Of a DNA stretch of 64,000 bases, positions 1 through 9,303 are shown piece after piece. The notes below the pieces were generated by a model. It saw only the letters and a list, made by a program, of their open reading frames with translations. It did not search any database and had not been told where the DNA came from. The DNA lies in assembly GCF_001661345.1 (NCBI RefSeq), contig NW_017962916.1, positions 257,369 through 321,368 on the forward strand, in the 5' to 3' direction. Made by a program: the position numbers and the translations under genes. Source of the stretch: Ascoidea rubescens DSM 1968. Its lineage: Eukaryota > Ascomycota > Saccharomycetes > Ascoideales > Ascoideaceae. Each line of letters begins with the position of its first letter. Position 1 is the first letter of the stretch.

Positions 1-1
1 T

Positions 2-1822
2 TGGTTAAATAATAAAAGATACTTGAATATAAACTCAATTGGCTATGTTTATTGTGAAAAATCTCAAATTGAAGAGAATTCCCAAAAAATTACTGTAATT
101 TTTTTTCAAGAATCAAATTCAAATAAGAATTATTTTTTTGTTGATGATAACGGTTATGATTTAGCTTATTTAACCAAAAATGGTTTACTATTAGCACGGT
201 CTGCTTATTATTCCAAGAATCTTAAAAATATCAATTTTGTAACTGATTTCAAAAAACCAGAAGATTCAAATGATTATAAGTCTGCAATGATATCCTTTAG
301 AACTCACGATAATGATCCAAACTCAATATGGGAACTAGAATTGGATATATTTAATGATTATAAAATCAATAACCCAAAAATTTTTAACAATGAAAAAGAT
401 AAAAAGAAAAATAATTTTCACATTATCAATAATATAAACCATAAAGAATTTTTAACCTCAATATCATTATCAAAAAACTTGATTTTTGTTTTCACAAATA
501 TGGGATACACAAGAGTTTATTCGAAATTTGGCTTGTTAGTCAAAATTGAAAAGGATTTACCAGTGATTTCATCGATTGCGAATGAAAAAATATTATTTAC
601 AATTGAAACTAATCATAAAGGTGATGAATTTTATTATAGTATAAGAGATTTAATAACTTCAAGGAAATCATTAAATTTTCTTCAAAAGAGTAATCCATTG
701 CCTATTGAATATTTGCCAAATTATATACTCAATGAACAAACAATTGCAGATTATGAGGAGACTTTAAATGATGGTAATAAGATAAGTGAAGAAGATGATT
801 TTGAATTTTTAAGAATACAACGAAATCAAGAAAAAAAATTAAAACAGTATCCCGATTTTCTTTTAAAAGGATTATTTTTTAATAATTTGAATGACCCTTG
901 TTTAATTGATAATTGCAATAATATTTATTGTTTAAGTAAATGGAGAAGATCATCACAGGGTATTTTAATACCATTATTAAACTTTAATGAAATTTTAGTT
1001 TCAAAGGATAATTTAAATTATATTGGGATATGTATCAAAGATGACAATTTTCAATGTATACTATTTAAAGATTCAGTCAATAAATATTATGGAGGTGTCC
1101 CCTTACCAATTCATACTGATATTAAATTGAAGATTCCTATTTTTAATAATATCGATGTGAAGGCGATTAAGAAAAAGGCTAAAGAGAAACAAAAAGATAA
1201 TTTTATAGTTGAGGGAGATGTTGAAGATAATGAAGATGATATCGATTTAAATGTTAATGAAAGTGATATTAGTGAAGATGAAGATTTAGTCGAAGATGAA
1301 GAAAGAAAAAAAGATAAAGAAATGGAGGAGGATATGATTAAGAATAAAATAATGGGGCAACTAGTGAGTGAATCAATAATGAGAGATAGACAATTTGAAA
1401 TTCAAATGAAGAAAAAAATAAAGGATTTTTATATCAGGAAAAGACGAGGAGTATTGGATACAATGTTGACAGGAAATAAAGTTGATGTGAATATATCTGA
1501 TGATGAGATTGATATTATTGATGAAGAAAATGGGAATATTGAATTCAATTGGAAATATTACAAGAGAAATAATAGTGATGGAAATAAAGAAGATGAGAAT
1601 AAAGAACTCTTGCAAAAATTAAATGTTGAGTTTGATCGATGTTTATTAAAGTTATTTGGTAAATATTGTGTAAATGAAGAGATTGGAAAGGCTAACGAAA
1701 TGATTTATGAGATCAAAGAAGATAAGGGATTAATTGCAGCTAGTAGGATAGCAGATCGAATGGGCATTAGCAATTTAGTGATAAAAATTAATAAAGAAAG
1801 GGAAAAAAGAATGGATTTTTAG
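2..1822 (+). CDS. CTF4: CTF4 3' part (replisome hub, partial)
   Basis: This is the C-terminal 606 residues of a Ctf4/Mcl1/WDHD1-type protein. The frame is open back to base 2, so the gene begins upstream of the window and no start is assigned. Residues about 1-390 match the middle beta-propeller (SepB) region, including a typical N-DPC-ID segment followed by a KWR stretch. A strongly acidic linker follows, then a short helical C-terminal domain. In S. cerevisiae the propeller and helical bundle trimerise and tether Sld5 (GINS) and Pol1 at the replication fork. The N-terminal WD40 domain should lie off the left edge. It is convergent with the next gene, with only 50 bp between stop codons. Identification rests on remembered family sequence, not a search. 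Confidence 0.8.
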   Translation, partial: WLNNKRYLNINSIGYVYCEKSQIEENSQKITVIFFQESNSNKNYFFVDDNGYDLAYLTKNGLLLARSAYYSKNLKNINFVTDFKKPEDSNDYKSAMISFRTHDNDPNSIWELELDIFNDYKINNPKIFNNEKDKKKNNFHIINNINHKEFLTSISLSKNLIFVFTNMGYTRVYSKFGLLVKIEKDLPVISSIANEKILFTIETNHKGDEFYYSIRDLITSRKSLNFLQKSNPLPIEYLPNYILNEQTIADYEETLNDGNKISEEDDFEFLRIQRNQEKKLKQYPDFLLKGLFFNNLNDPCLIDNCNNIYCLSKWRRSSQGILIPLLNFNEILVSKDNLNYIGICIKDDNFQCILFKDSVNKYYGGVPLPIHTDIKLKIPIFNNIDVKAIKKKAKEKQKDNFIVEGDVEDNEDDIDLNVNESDISEDEDLVEDEERKKDKEMEEDMIKNKIMGQLVSESIMRDRQFEIQMKKKIKDFYIRKRRGVLDTMLTGNKVDVNISDDEIDIIDEENGNIEFNWKYYKRNNSDGNKEDENKELLQKLNVEFDRCLLKLFGKYCVNEEIGKANEMIYEIKEDKGLIAASRIADRMGISNLVIKINKEREKRMDF

Positions 1823-1872
1823 GACCGAAATAAAAAAAATTACGGAAGTAATACAATTTGACAACTTCTTAA

Positions 1873-2895
1873 TTATTTATAAAAACTGAGAAGAATTGAG
1901 TTTAATTTTTTCTCTATATTGTTATTTTTTTTATTAATATTATTAATATTGTTGTTGTTATTATTTTTATTTTTATTATTATTATTAAAAATACTATGAT
2001 CTAAATCATCAGTGTCATAAAGAAACTCATTTCTAAAAAGTTGAGAGAAATCTTCATCATTTTCATTAATAAATTTTGTTTTTATTGAATAAGATTTCGA
2101 GTAGTCAAATGTTAGATTTCTTGACTTTTTGCCACTATTGTTGTTTTTATCATCATTTTGAACAAAAAAAAAGGGAGATTCTCTTGTTGCAATTGTTAAA
2201 TTAACGTTTGAAGAGTTATCACTTAACCTTGGTTTTATTCCATTAATTAGGTAGTCTTGATAGTCAGTTTTTATGGAAGATTTTTTGTTTTTGAAAACAT
2301 TTGTTTTTAAGGGATTTTGATTGTCTTTATTTATATTTTGATTTTTTGGTGTTGGGATGAATAATTTTGAATATTCTATCAATTTTGGCATTCCTCGTAG
2401 ATCGGATAAATTTTTCATTAGAGTTAATTTATCAGCATTAAATTTATTAAAATGTCCTTCATTGATATCTGCTAAATAAGGATCAATTGAAAAAATGACA
2501 AATAATTCGGTGAAGTTTTTCTGTAAAGTGGAGTTAAAAATCGAGTTGTAGACCTTTGAAATATTCAATACATCGTTATTGAGATTTTGATCCAATTCTT
2601 TGATGTTGTAAAGTTTTTGATAATTTTTCAACCAGACTGAATTTTCATGCTGTTTCGAGCCAGAAGTGAATTTTTTTATCTGGTTCAGCTGAGAAGATGA
2701 TATCTTTTGCATAGTTTTGTTGGAATGAAGATCATCGAGATGGATATCGTTGAATTTGACAATATGGCCAAACTTGTTGAGATTGTTGAAGACATAGGAA
2801 AACTCTTCAGCTGAGTTTATGGAGTTCAAAAAGGTGAAGCGGCAGGCAAGACATGCCTGGCGATAGTGTTTTATCAAGGTTTGGTGGGCATTCAT
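1873..2895 (-). CDS. Hypothetical protein, Asn-rich C-terminus, divergent from RSM7
   Basis: A 340-residue protein that I do not recognise. The first 70 residues look folded, with alternating hydrophobic positions and a segment around residues 35-50 reminiscent of, but not diagnostic for, an RRM strand-helix pattern. The middle is polar. The last 40 residues are Asn/Lys-rich and low in complexity. The ATG is the first in frame and lies 209 bp from the RSM7 ATG in a shared divergent promoter. That raises, without proving, a mitochondrial or respiratory role. No membrane segment or signal peptide is evident. It could be a fast-evolving mitochondrial translation factor. Confidence 0.6.
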   Translation of the reverse strand: MNAHQTLIKHYRQACLACRFTFLNSINSAEEFSYVFNNLNKFGHIVKFNDIHLDDLHSNKTMQKISSSQLNQIKKFTSGSKQHENSVWLKNYQKLYNIKELDQNLNNDVLNISKVYNSIFNSTLQKNFTELFVIFSIDPYLADINEGHFNKFNADKLTLMKNLSDLRGMPKLIEYSKLFIPTPKNQNINKDNQNPLKTNVFKNKKSSIKTDYQDYLINGIKPRLSDNSSNVNLTIATRESPFFFVQNDDKNNNSGKKSRNLTFDYSKSYSIKTKFINENDEDFSQLFRNEFLYDTDDLDHSIFNNNNKNKNNNNNNINNINKKNNNIEKKLNSILLSFYK

Positions 2896-3014
2896 CTTTG
2901 CTGGAGAAGAAGTAGAAACAGCAAAAACAGCAAAAACAGCAGAAGAAGCAGAATCTTTATGACCTACGCATGTCCCACTTCTGGAGGGCTATATCACATG
3001 CTGTTCAGCATGTT

Positions 3015-3020
3015 CACGTG
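3015..3020. promoter_or_regulatory. CACGTG (Cbf1-type) site in the RSM7 divergent promoter
   Basis: A perfect CACGTG palindrome sits 85 bp before the RSM7 ATG and 120 bp before the ATG of the opposite gene. In many yeasts Cbf1 binds this hexamer near respiratory, ribosomal or sulfur genes. That it acts here is inferred from sequence only. Confidence 0.4.
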
Positions 3021-3104
3021 AAAGTCGCGTGTAAAAAAATCAGCAGAGAAGCCGAAGAAGCACTGGAAGCAAAAGAAGCAGAAGCATCAGAGCCAGTGTG
3101 AAGC

Positions 3105-3911
3105 ATGTCAAGAAGTCAGTTACTCAGCAGAGGCTTGCTCTGGGCTGCTCGTTCAGTCAGCCTCAGACTCAGCAAATATCCAGTTTTCAGCCAACAATCC
3201 TATCGTTTCAACTCCTCTGGATCTACTACAATCGACAACTCAGGTGCTGAAAACCAGTTTGCTCGCAATGGCGTCGATCCTAACAGCTTGAACCATCAGA
3301 TAGACGACTGGTTGAAGGCCATACAAGACGTTAGAACAGAGTTCGATCAAAATCCTGAGGGCCTATTCGAGGCTAGTCGTTATTTCGACTCCAAAGAAGA
3401 CAAGCCTGTTTTGCCAAATTTTCCTGACTTCAAGCCCACCCAAGAACAATGGGACCAATACAAAACTGTGAAAGATTTGAGAATCCCCATTTTGCAAGAT
3501 GATATTCTCTCTCATTGTGTCAATTTGATGATGAGAGATGGGAAGAAAGAAGTCGCAAGAAGAAACTTGGCCAAGGCTCTTTATCTCACCAAGTTGACTT
3601 TGAAGTTGGATCCTATAAGAGTATTCAAAAAAACATTAATATCACTAGCTCCTCTAGTTACGACCACAACTTTCAAGGATGGTACTGCTAAGTCAGTGTT
3701 ATTACCAATTCCTTTACCCGAAAAAAAAAGAAGAAGAATTGCTTTTCTTTGGTTATTGGATGGTGCTAGAAAGAGACCTTCTAGAGATTTCGGGATCAGA
3801 TTGGGTGAAGAAATTATAGCAGCTTATGGTGGTAAATCTACTGGTTACCAAAGAAGAGCTGAAATGCACAAAGTAGCTATTGCCAATAGAGCTTATGTCA
3901 AGGTTAAATAA
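3105..3911 (+). CDS. RSM7: Mitochondrial small-subunit ribosomal protein uS7m (Rsm7)
   Basis: A 268-residue protein. Its C-terminal half (about 120-268) is a clear uS7 domain: an RDGKK start, a KKRRR-containing loop and a conserved terminal stretch ending in NRAYVKVK. uS7 binds the 3' major domain of small-subunit rRNA at the head of the ribosome. The N-terminal 40 residues are rich in Ser, Arg and Leu and lack acidic residues, as in a mitochondrial targeting peptide. This identifies the mitoribosomal form rather than the cytosolic one. The first ATG fits the presequence. It is convergent with TES1, with 157 bp between the two stop codons. Confidence 0.92.
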   Translation: MSRSQLLSRGLLWAARSVSLRLSKYPVFSQQSYRFNSSGSTTIDNSGAENQFARNGVDPNSLNHQIDDWLKAIQDVRTEFDQNPEGLFEASRYFDSKEDKPVLPNFPDFKPTQEQWDQYKTVKDLRIPILQDDILSHCVNLMMRDGKKEVARRNLAKALYLTKLTLKLDPIRVFKKTLISLAPLVTTTTFKDGTAKSVLLPIPLPEKKRRRIAFLWLLDGARKRPSRDFGIRLGEEIIAAYGGKSTGYQRRAEMHKVAIANRAYVKVK

Positions 3912-4068
3912 AATTAATAATGGAATTAATAATCAAATTTCTTTCAATTGTTTTATTTATTGAATTCTTCTTTACTGTAAATATATTATTGGTACTATAC
4001 TTTGCTTCGATCCCACTACATATCTATCTATCTATATATCATTTATATATATTCATAACTTTTTAAGC

Positions 4069-5160
4069 TCACAACTTTGATTTTCGATTATCAACCGTCA
4101 CCAATCCTTCTTGAACCATAACTGCTACCAACCTTCCATCTTTGTTAAATATTTTCCCTTCCATTAGACTTAGCCCATCTCCCGAACTTCTTGAACTACT
4201 AATAACAAAACATAACCAATCGCAAATGTCATACTCAACCTCATTACAAAAATAAATTGAATGATCCAAACTTCTTGAGAAAAAGGCACTGAAAAATCTT
4301 CTATTATTTAATGGCATTAGTCCCAACAAAAAAAACTGATCACTCAAGTATGAAAGGCCAACTTCTCTATCCAATGTTTTATTTAATTTTCCAGTATTGG
4401 GCTTAATTCTTGAATAATAGTAGCACACTCTTTCTGAGACTGGCTGGTCTTTACCATAGATTTTGGGTGTGCTTAAATCAAAATAATTGGGTGGAAACCT
4501 CGTTTCCATTGGATCAGTAAGATATGAACTCTTAATCTCTTCATCAATTGCTTTGAGATATCTAGCTGTCTTTTTATCAATTTTACCACCATTTTTTTCT
4601 TTCAAAAAATTGTCTCTAATTGGGACCAACTTGGTCAAATACACTTCCTCGTTATTTGTACAATCCTCTTGGTTCTTAATACCATATGTCTTGACAGTTT
4701 TCTCAAAATCAGGCTGATACTTCAATTGTTTTCCCAATTTTTTTTCAAATGGATTATCCAAAACATACTGCTCACCATCTTTCACCAAATAATTTCTAAA
4801 TGAAATTATCGATATAAATATAATCTTATCATTTTGAATTGCATGAACTTGCTTTGTTTTAAAATTTTTTCCATCTCTGATATTTATTACTTTATAAGTT
4901 AATTCCTTTTTTGGATCACCACCAAGAAGAAAATAGTTGTGCATACTATGTGGTTTGAACTGGTTACTAGAATCTTTCAATGGAGTTTGCCCATTATCAA
5001 TTGTCTTTAGTGCTGCAATTAATGATTGGGCAACCAATGCTCCCCCATAGATCCCAATCTCTGAACCAGGAACTTTTAGATCTCCAAGATTTCTGAAAGT
5101 CGTTTTATCGACTGGCTCAACAGCCAAACGAATATCTAATAGTGATTTCTTTGAGCTCAT
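4069..5160 (-). CDS. TES1: Peroxisomal acyl-CoA thioesterase
   Basis: A 363-residue acyl-CoA thioesterase of the Tes1/ACOT8 (TesB) family, which hydrolyses fatty acyl-CoA to free acid and CoA during peroxisomal beta-oxidation. Visible family features are the N-terminal GxYGGALVAQSL-type segment (about 35-48) and the C-terminal hotdog segment containing SLDHSIYF (about 293-300). The protein ends in Ser-Lys-Leu, a perfect PTS1 peroxisome signal. The length is close to the roughly 350 residues of the S. cerevisiae protein. The ATG is the first in frame. Confidence 0.93.
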   Translation of the reverse strand: MSSKKSLLDIRLAVEPVDKTTFRNLGDLKVPGSEIGIYGGALVAQSLIAALKTIDNGQTPLKDSSNQFKPHSMHNYFLLGGDPKKELTYKVINIRDGKNFKTKQVHAIQNDKIIFISIISFRNYLVKDGEQYVLDNPFEKKLGKQLKYQPDFEKTVKTYGIKNQEDCTNNEEVYLTKLVPIRDNFLKEKNGGKIDKKTARYLKAIDEEIKSSYLTDPMETRFPPNYFDLSTPKIYGKDQPVSERVCYYYSRIKPNTGKLNKTLDREVGLSYLSDQFFLLGLMPLNNRRFFSAFFSRSLDHSIYFCNEVEYDICDWLCFVISSSRSSGDGLSLMEGKIFNKDGRLVAVMVQEGLVTVDNRKSKL

Positions 5161-5864
5161 TTTGATTATAGAGTATTAGCCAAACCTTTTGATTCCATTT
5201 CGCTGACAACAAGCATTTGGGAATATTTTTGATTATTTATACCATAAACTTGTTTGAGATTGGAGTAATCTGGTTGATTTGGGTAATTTTGAGTATTTCT
5301 GTAGATTAGTATATTAGTATATTAGTATATTAGTATATTTGTATATTAGTGTTTTAGTGTTTTAGTAGTTTATTTAAAAAGTTGTATTTTTGCTATTACT
5401 TTGGCTTCTGATAAGTTTACTGTGATCCCCATTTTTAAATGAAGATCATAAACTGGAGCAATAGTTTCTCCAGTTTATATTATTATCGAATCACAAAATC
5501 GGGAGGATTTAATGTTTGAGATATTATTTTGCTAGTTCTGAGTAATGAAATTATGTTCAAAGAATTCATCGATTGAACCGAGCTTAAATACGATTTTTAC
5601 TGTGTATTTCGTCCATTTCCTGCTTAAAGAGAGCAACTTCAGTGGTCTACAACCTGTATTGAAGAACTTAGCTTGAAAGTGTGAAACTGGCTGAGAGATG
5701 AACTGATCGAAAGGAAAGTGTAAGAAAATAGCATGATAAATAGCATAAAAAAATAGGGGATGAGCTCAACCCGAATACTATTTAATACAAGATTATAATT
5801 AGCCGAAAACTCCAATAAAAAAAAGCAGAAGATAAATAAAAACAAAGAGATGGAGTGGGTTTGG
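5161..5864. other. Intergenic, with octamer microsatellite
   Basis: A 704-bp stretch between the TES1 start and the end of the next minus-strand gene. It contains a short tandem array of an 8-bp ATTAGTAT-like unit at about 5305-5350. No convincing gene or RNA is seen. A 77-codon minus-strand frame at 5639-5872 is hydrophobic but has no family look and overlaps the 3' end of the porter gene. Confidence 0.6.
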
Positions 5865-7496
5865 TTAAACAATTGTGTTATATATTACTCTTTTGAAGTA
5901 TGATTTAAGATCAGACTTCAAAAGTCTACTATTCTCTGGTCCTTTTGCATTTAGTAAGAGTCTGACTTTATACTCTCTGATAGGAATTAGAAAAATAATA
6001 CTGGTTAAATAAAGAAGACCAATATAAATCTGGCACCAAAGAAATGGTTTGCTGATAGAATAGTCCCTCAATTCTAAAGTGATGATTTCAGCAACCAATG
6101 CAAAACCAGAACTGATTACGTTCAAAATACTAAAAGCAGAAGGAAAATTAACTGCACCAACAATATCGGAGCCCAAGGGAACATAAGAAGTCCAGGGAAC
6201 ACATACAACAAAACCTGCTACAAATGAAAAGACCAATAGAGAAGCATAAGTGGTGGCAGGAATCCAAAAGCAATAGGTCAACAAAAACGTTAGAAAACAA
6301 AAGAGTATTGCCATATTAACTCTTCCATATCGATCAGATAGATACCCAATTAGTGGTCTTCCGAAAACCTGGCCAGCATCAAATATTGTGACACAAATAG
6401 AAGCCTGGTAAGGTGTTAAACCAATGGAAATGCCATAGTTTGATAAAGAATAGTTGATTGAGACATACCCCAAACAACCACACAAGGAAAACCAAATACT
6501 CACTAAAAACAAATGCTTGTTTTTCCAAATGGCTAAATCGAAAATTTTTGAAAAAGATGCTTGAAAGGATTTCTTCTGAATAAGAGGATCGTTACTGGTG
6601 CTATCATTATCATTGACAATTAGCAAAGGTTTTCTTGTTCTGATTAAAACTGCAGAGACTAAGCACAATACTCCAGTGACAATTCCAATCATCCTCAAGG
6701 CCCATCTGTGATCGTTGGTTTTATCTATCAAGGCTTGAGCACTGACGTTGAATATTGCACCACCAAGACCAGTACCAGCAACACCAATACTAAATGCTAG
6801 TGATCTCTTTTTAAGAAACCAGGTTGGCAATACAATACAAGCTGGGCTTAATAGTAGAGCATACGATATGCCCATAAGTAGGCCCTGACTTAAATACAAT
6901 TGATAAAGCTTTGTTGAAAACGATGCACCGATATAAGCAACTGTTTGGCAAATAGCTCCAATGAACACAACGGTTTGAATATTTAAATAGTCATTTAAAA
7001 TCAAAACTAATGGAACTAAAAACATTGACAAAAAGATAGCAATAGTACCAACTAGGGCAAAATCAAATTTATCTGCCCCATGAAAGGAATCTGATTCCAA
7101 GTAATGAGATAGAAACACGCCAAATGAACAGTTTCCTCCCCATGATGAAAGATTAATCAAGTGAACACAAATCGCACAGACCCACCCATAACCTCCATCA
7201 GGAGGAGGATCTAGCATATCGAATTGGTTCATTATATTGTCATACCCATTTTTAGAATTCGAGTCCTTTACGGAGAAGCTATCTTGTTTTTTGCCATCAG
7301 CATCATTATCATTATCATTATCATTAATTCCAGGAGTGTTATCAGACACCACTGAGTTTCGAGAAACGTCCCAAGCTGTCAACTTTGACAGTGGCAGTTT
7401 TCTGTTTTCTACTGGTGCACTTTTGTGTTTTGATATAAGGATTTCTTTCGACTCATGTTCAGTGAAGCTACTTTTGCTTTTCTCTCTCAAAACCAT
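5865..7496 (-). CDS. Monocarboxylate-porter family transporter (Esbp6/Mch2-like)
   Basis: A 543-residue major-facilitator protein. A polar N-terminal tail of about 98 residues leads into a DGGYGWV motif at about residues 100-106, the signature start of TM1 in fungal monocarboxylate-porter homologues. About 12 hydrophobic segments follow, with the usual central loop (about 280-320). The TM1 region (INLSSWGGNCSFGVFL) resembles Esbp6/Mch2/Mch3 more than Mch5. Substrates of these yeast homologues are mostly unknown, and they do not clearly carry monocarboxylates. It is likely a plasma-membrane protein. The neighbouring MCH5-like gene at 9304 belongs to the same superfamily but is clearly divergent. 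Confidence 0.8.
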   Translation of the reverse strand: MVLREKSKSSFTEHESKEILISKHKSAPVENRKLPLSKLTAWDVSRNSVVSDNTPGINDNDNDNDADGKKQDSFSVKDSNSKNGYDNIMNQFDMLDPPPDGGYGWVCAICVHLINLSSWGGNCSFGVFLSHYLESDSFHGADKFDFALVGTIAIFLSMFLVPLVLILNDYLNIQTVVFIGAICQTVAYIGASFSTKLYQLYLSQGLLMGISYALLLSPACIVLPTWFLKKRSLAFSIGVAGTGLGGAIFNVSAQALIDKTNDHRWALRMIGIVTGVLCLVSAVLIRTRKPLLIVNDNDSTSNDPLIQKKSFQASFSKIFDLAIWKNKHLFLVSIWFSLCGCLGYVSINYSLSNYGISIGLTPYQASICVTIFDAGQVFGRPLIGYLSDRYGRVNMAILFCFLTFLLTYCFWIPATTYASLLVFSFVAGFVVCVPWTSYVPLGSDIVGAVNFPSAFSILNVISSGFALVAEIITLELRDYSISKPFLWCQIYIGLLYLTSIIFLIPIREYKVRLLLNAKGPENSRLLKSDLKSYFKRVIYNTIV

Positions 7497-8290
7497 TTGC
7501 TAACGAGTGATTGATTGTTGGTGTTGCATATAAAAACAAAACGAAGGGAAACGAAAAACAGACATTACTTTTCATTTGCAAAAACGTGAAATAACGATTT
7601 TTCCCAATGATAAATCCTATCACAACTGATTAAACCACTGGTTAAAACAAATGACTCACATCAATAGCTCACACAAATCCCTAATTAATAATGCAAATCA
7701 ACAGTTTGCACTGATAATTCGCACCAAAGATTCAAATCAGCACGAAATAACCGGTTTTTCCTTCCAAAGCCGAGATCCTCTCCGGGTTTTCAAACGTGAA
7801 TGGAAGAAACAGGCATAAAACGTCCCTGTGGGTTTGCAACCAATTAGCGGGCGGAAATAGGACCCCCGATCCAATGCTGCGTAATTCAGCAGTTTCCCTT
7901 TGGTTTTCGAAAAGCCTGCGCATATTTGTGCAGACGCCATTATGGCCTATACCCCAGTGGTTTTCTCTCAAGCCTATAGTTGTTTCTTTGAGAATATCGC
8001 CCTCAGCCAGAGCTATTGCTACACAGCTGAACAGGTTCGGTTTGTCGAATTGAGGAAAGCATATCCAATGGCTGTAGCTCTATCTCAAGAACCTCGATAT
8101 TAGTTGGTCTCAAAATGCTAAAATGAAGTTATTACCACTGAAGATTGCAAAAGCCATTTAATCAGTCCAGCTATATTTCATTGTTCAGTGTCTTTTCGTG
8201 TTATGAACTTTAGGAACTGTATTTGGTTGTTAATTTTTCAATAACAGTAATGACTAATATTATTCCTGGCGTGGAATGCTTGGAATTCAT
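7497..8290. other. Intergenic block of raised GC upstream of the porter gene
   Basis: The stretch from about 7730 to 8100 is near 48% GC, clearly above its surroundings. It holds several overlapping frames of 67-85 codons on both strands, none with a family look. It contains a CCAAT box near 7840. I read it as upstream regulatory DNA or decayed sequence, not a gene. From about 8150 the sequence begins to resemble the DNA upstream of the MCH5-like gene. Confidence 0.4.
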
Positions 8291-8299
8291 TTTTATTTT

Positions 8300-8690
8300 C
8301 ATAAATTTGATCAAAACCCTTCTCTTCTCATTTCACTTCAACAAAACCACTTTCTTAAATAAATGTGGCTGACAAAAAAAGCAATTGAAGATAATTGAAG
8401 ATAATGAATCAATCATTTGGACTGAAAACTATAGCATTAACCGACTTATTCATTCAAATAATTCAAACAATAACCAGCCTCTATTGCTCGAGGATTATTC
8501 CGATGATGGTTCATTTTTTTTGTCTTCATGATATTTTACAGTCAGGCTAAAAATCTGTAGATTTTAAATTGAATAAACGAAAATCCCAGAGTTTACCAAG
8601 GAAAAATGGAAAGTAATAAAAGTACTAATTTTAAATATCATTTCTACTTCTTTTATCCAGAACCTATTGAACGGCTGTAAATATAATAAT
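8300..8690 (+). pseudogene. Relic of a tandem copy of the MCH5-like gene plus NMA1 3' end
   Basis: This is a decayed, internally deleted duplicate of the segment at about 9200-11060. Bases 8401-8447 align with 9301-9347 at an offset of exactly 900, including a start codon at 8404. From 8452 the sequence aligns with about 9521, implying loss of about 170 bp. From 8530 it aligns with 10811, implying loss of about 1.2 kb. It continues through the MCH5-like stop, then after a further gap of about 95 bp through the intergenic spacer into the C-terminal codons of NMA1 (about 8640-8685 against 11020-11065). Substitutions are numerous, so it is not recent. It cannot encode a transporter. The extra NMA1 tail shows that a segment was duplicated rather than an mRNA copied back. 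Confidence 0.8.
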
Positions 8691-8699
8691 CTAAACCGG

Positions 8700-9303
8700 A
8701 AGTCGGATTAATAATTGTTGATAGTACTTGTGTGTGTTTTGTATATTCAGATTATTGAGTTCTTTAACCCCGTCCACTGAAATCAAGCAGGTTTCAATTC
8801 CATTGGGTTAAGCTTAACTAAATAGTTTCACATCGATTGACAGGAGGGTTTCATTTTATTAGCTTTCGAGTAGCTGCTTATTTTTTAAAAAACATATGTC
8901 TTGTTTGGTTTCATAGCAATTTATTGCTCTAAGTCTTGGATTTTCAAAACCCAAACACTAGCTATGAAAAAACAAGTATTAATTTCAGTTGCAAAGTCAC
9001 CAAGTTCTTCAGCTGCAAAACCCAGATATAATGAGTCAAATCACCCGCGCGCTTCCGTTCTTTTGCCGAAGACTGTATATTTCATTTACCGACAGTACTT
9101 TTTGATAAGAGGCTTATTAATGGAGCTTGATTGTTAATTTTGTTGATTAGAGATCTCACAAATACCATTTCTCACCAGAAATCGTTGGAAATCGTGTTTC
9201 CTTCCAATAGATTTGAATTTAACTTGCTCTTTTTCATTTCACTCTTTTGGATCTCAAATATTTTCTTTCCCAGCTTTTGCCAAAACAAAATTATTTGCTA
9301 ATA
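8700..9303. other. Upstream region of the MCH5-like gene
   Basis: About 600 bp of ordinary intergenic DNA. A 78-codon frame at 8901-9137 is not convincing. Parts of 9050-9300 show faint similarity to 8170-8340, consistent with the duplication including promoter DNA. Confidence 0.5.

Noticed and set aside
7732-8103. Small genes in the GC-raised block near 7.9 kb
   Set aside because: Mutually overlapping frames on both strands without recognisable domains.
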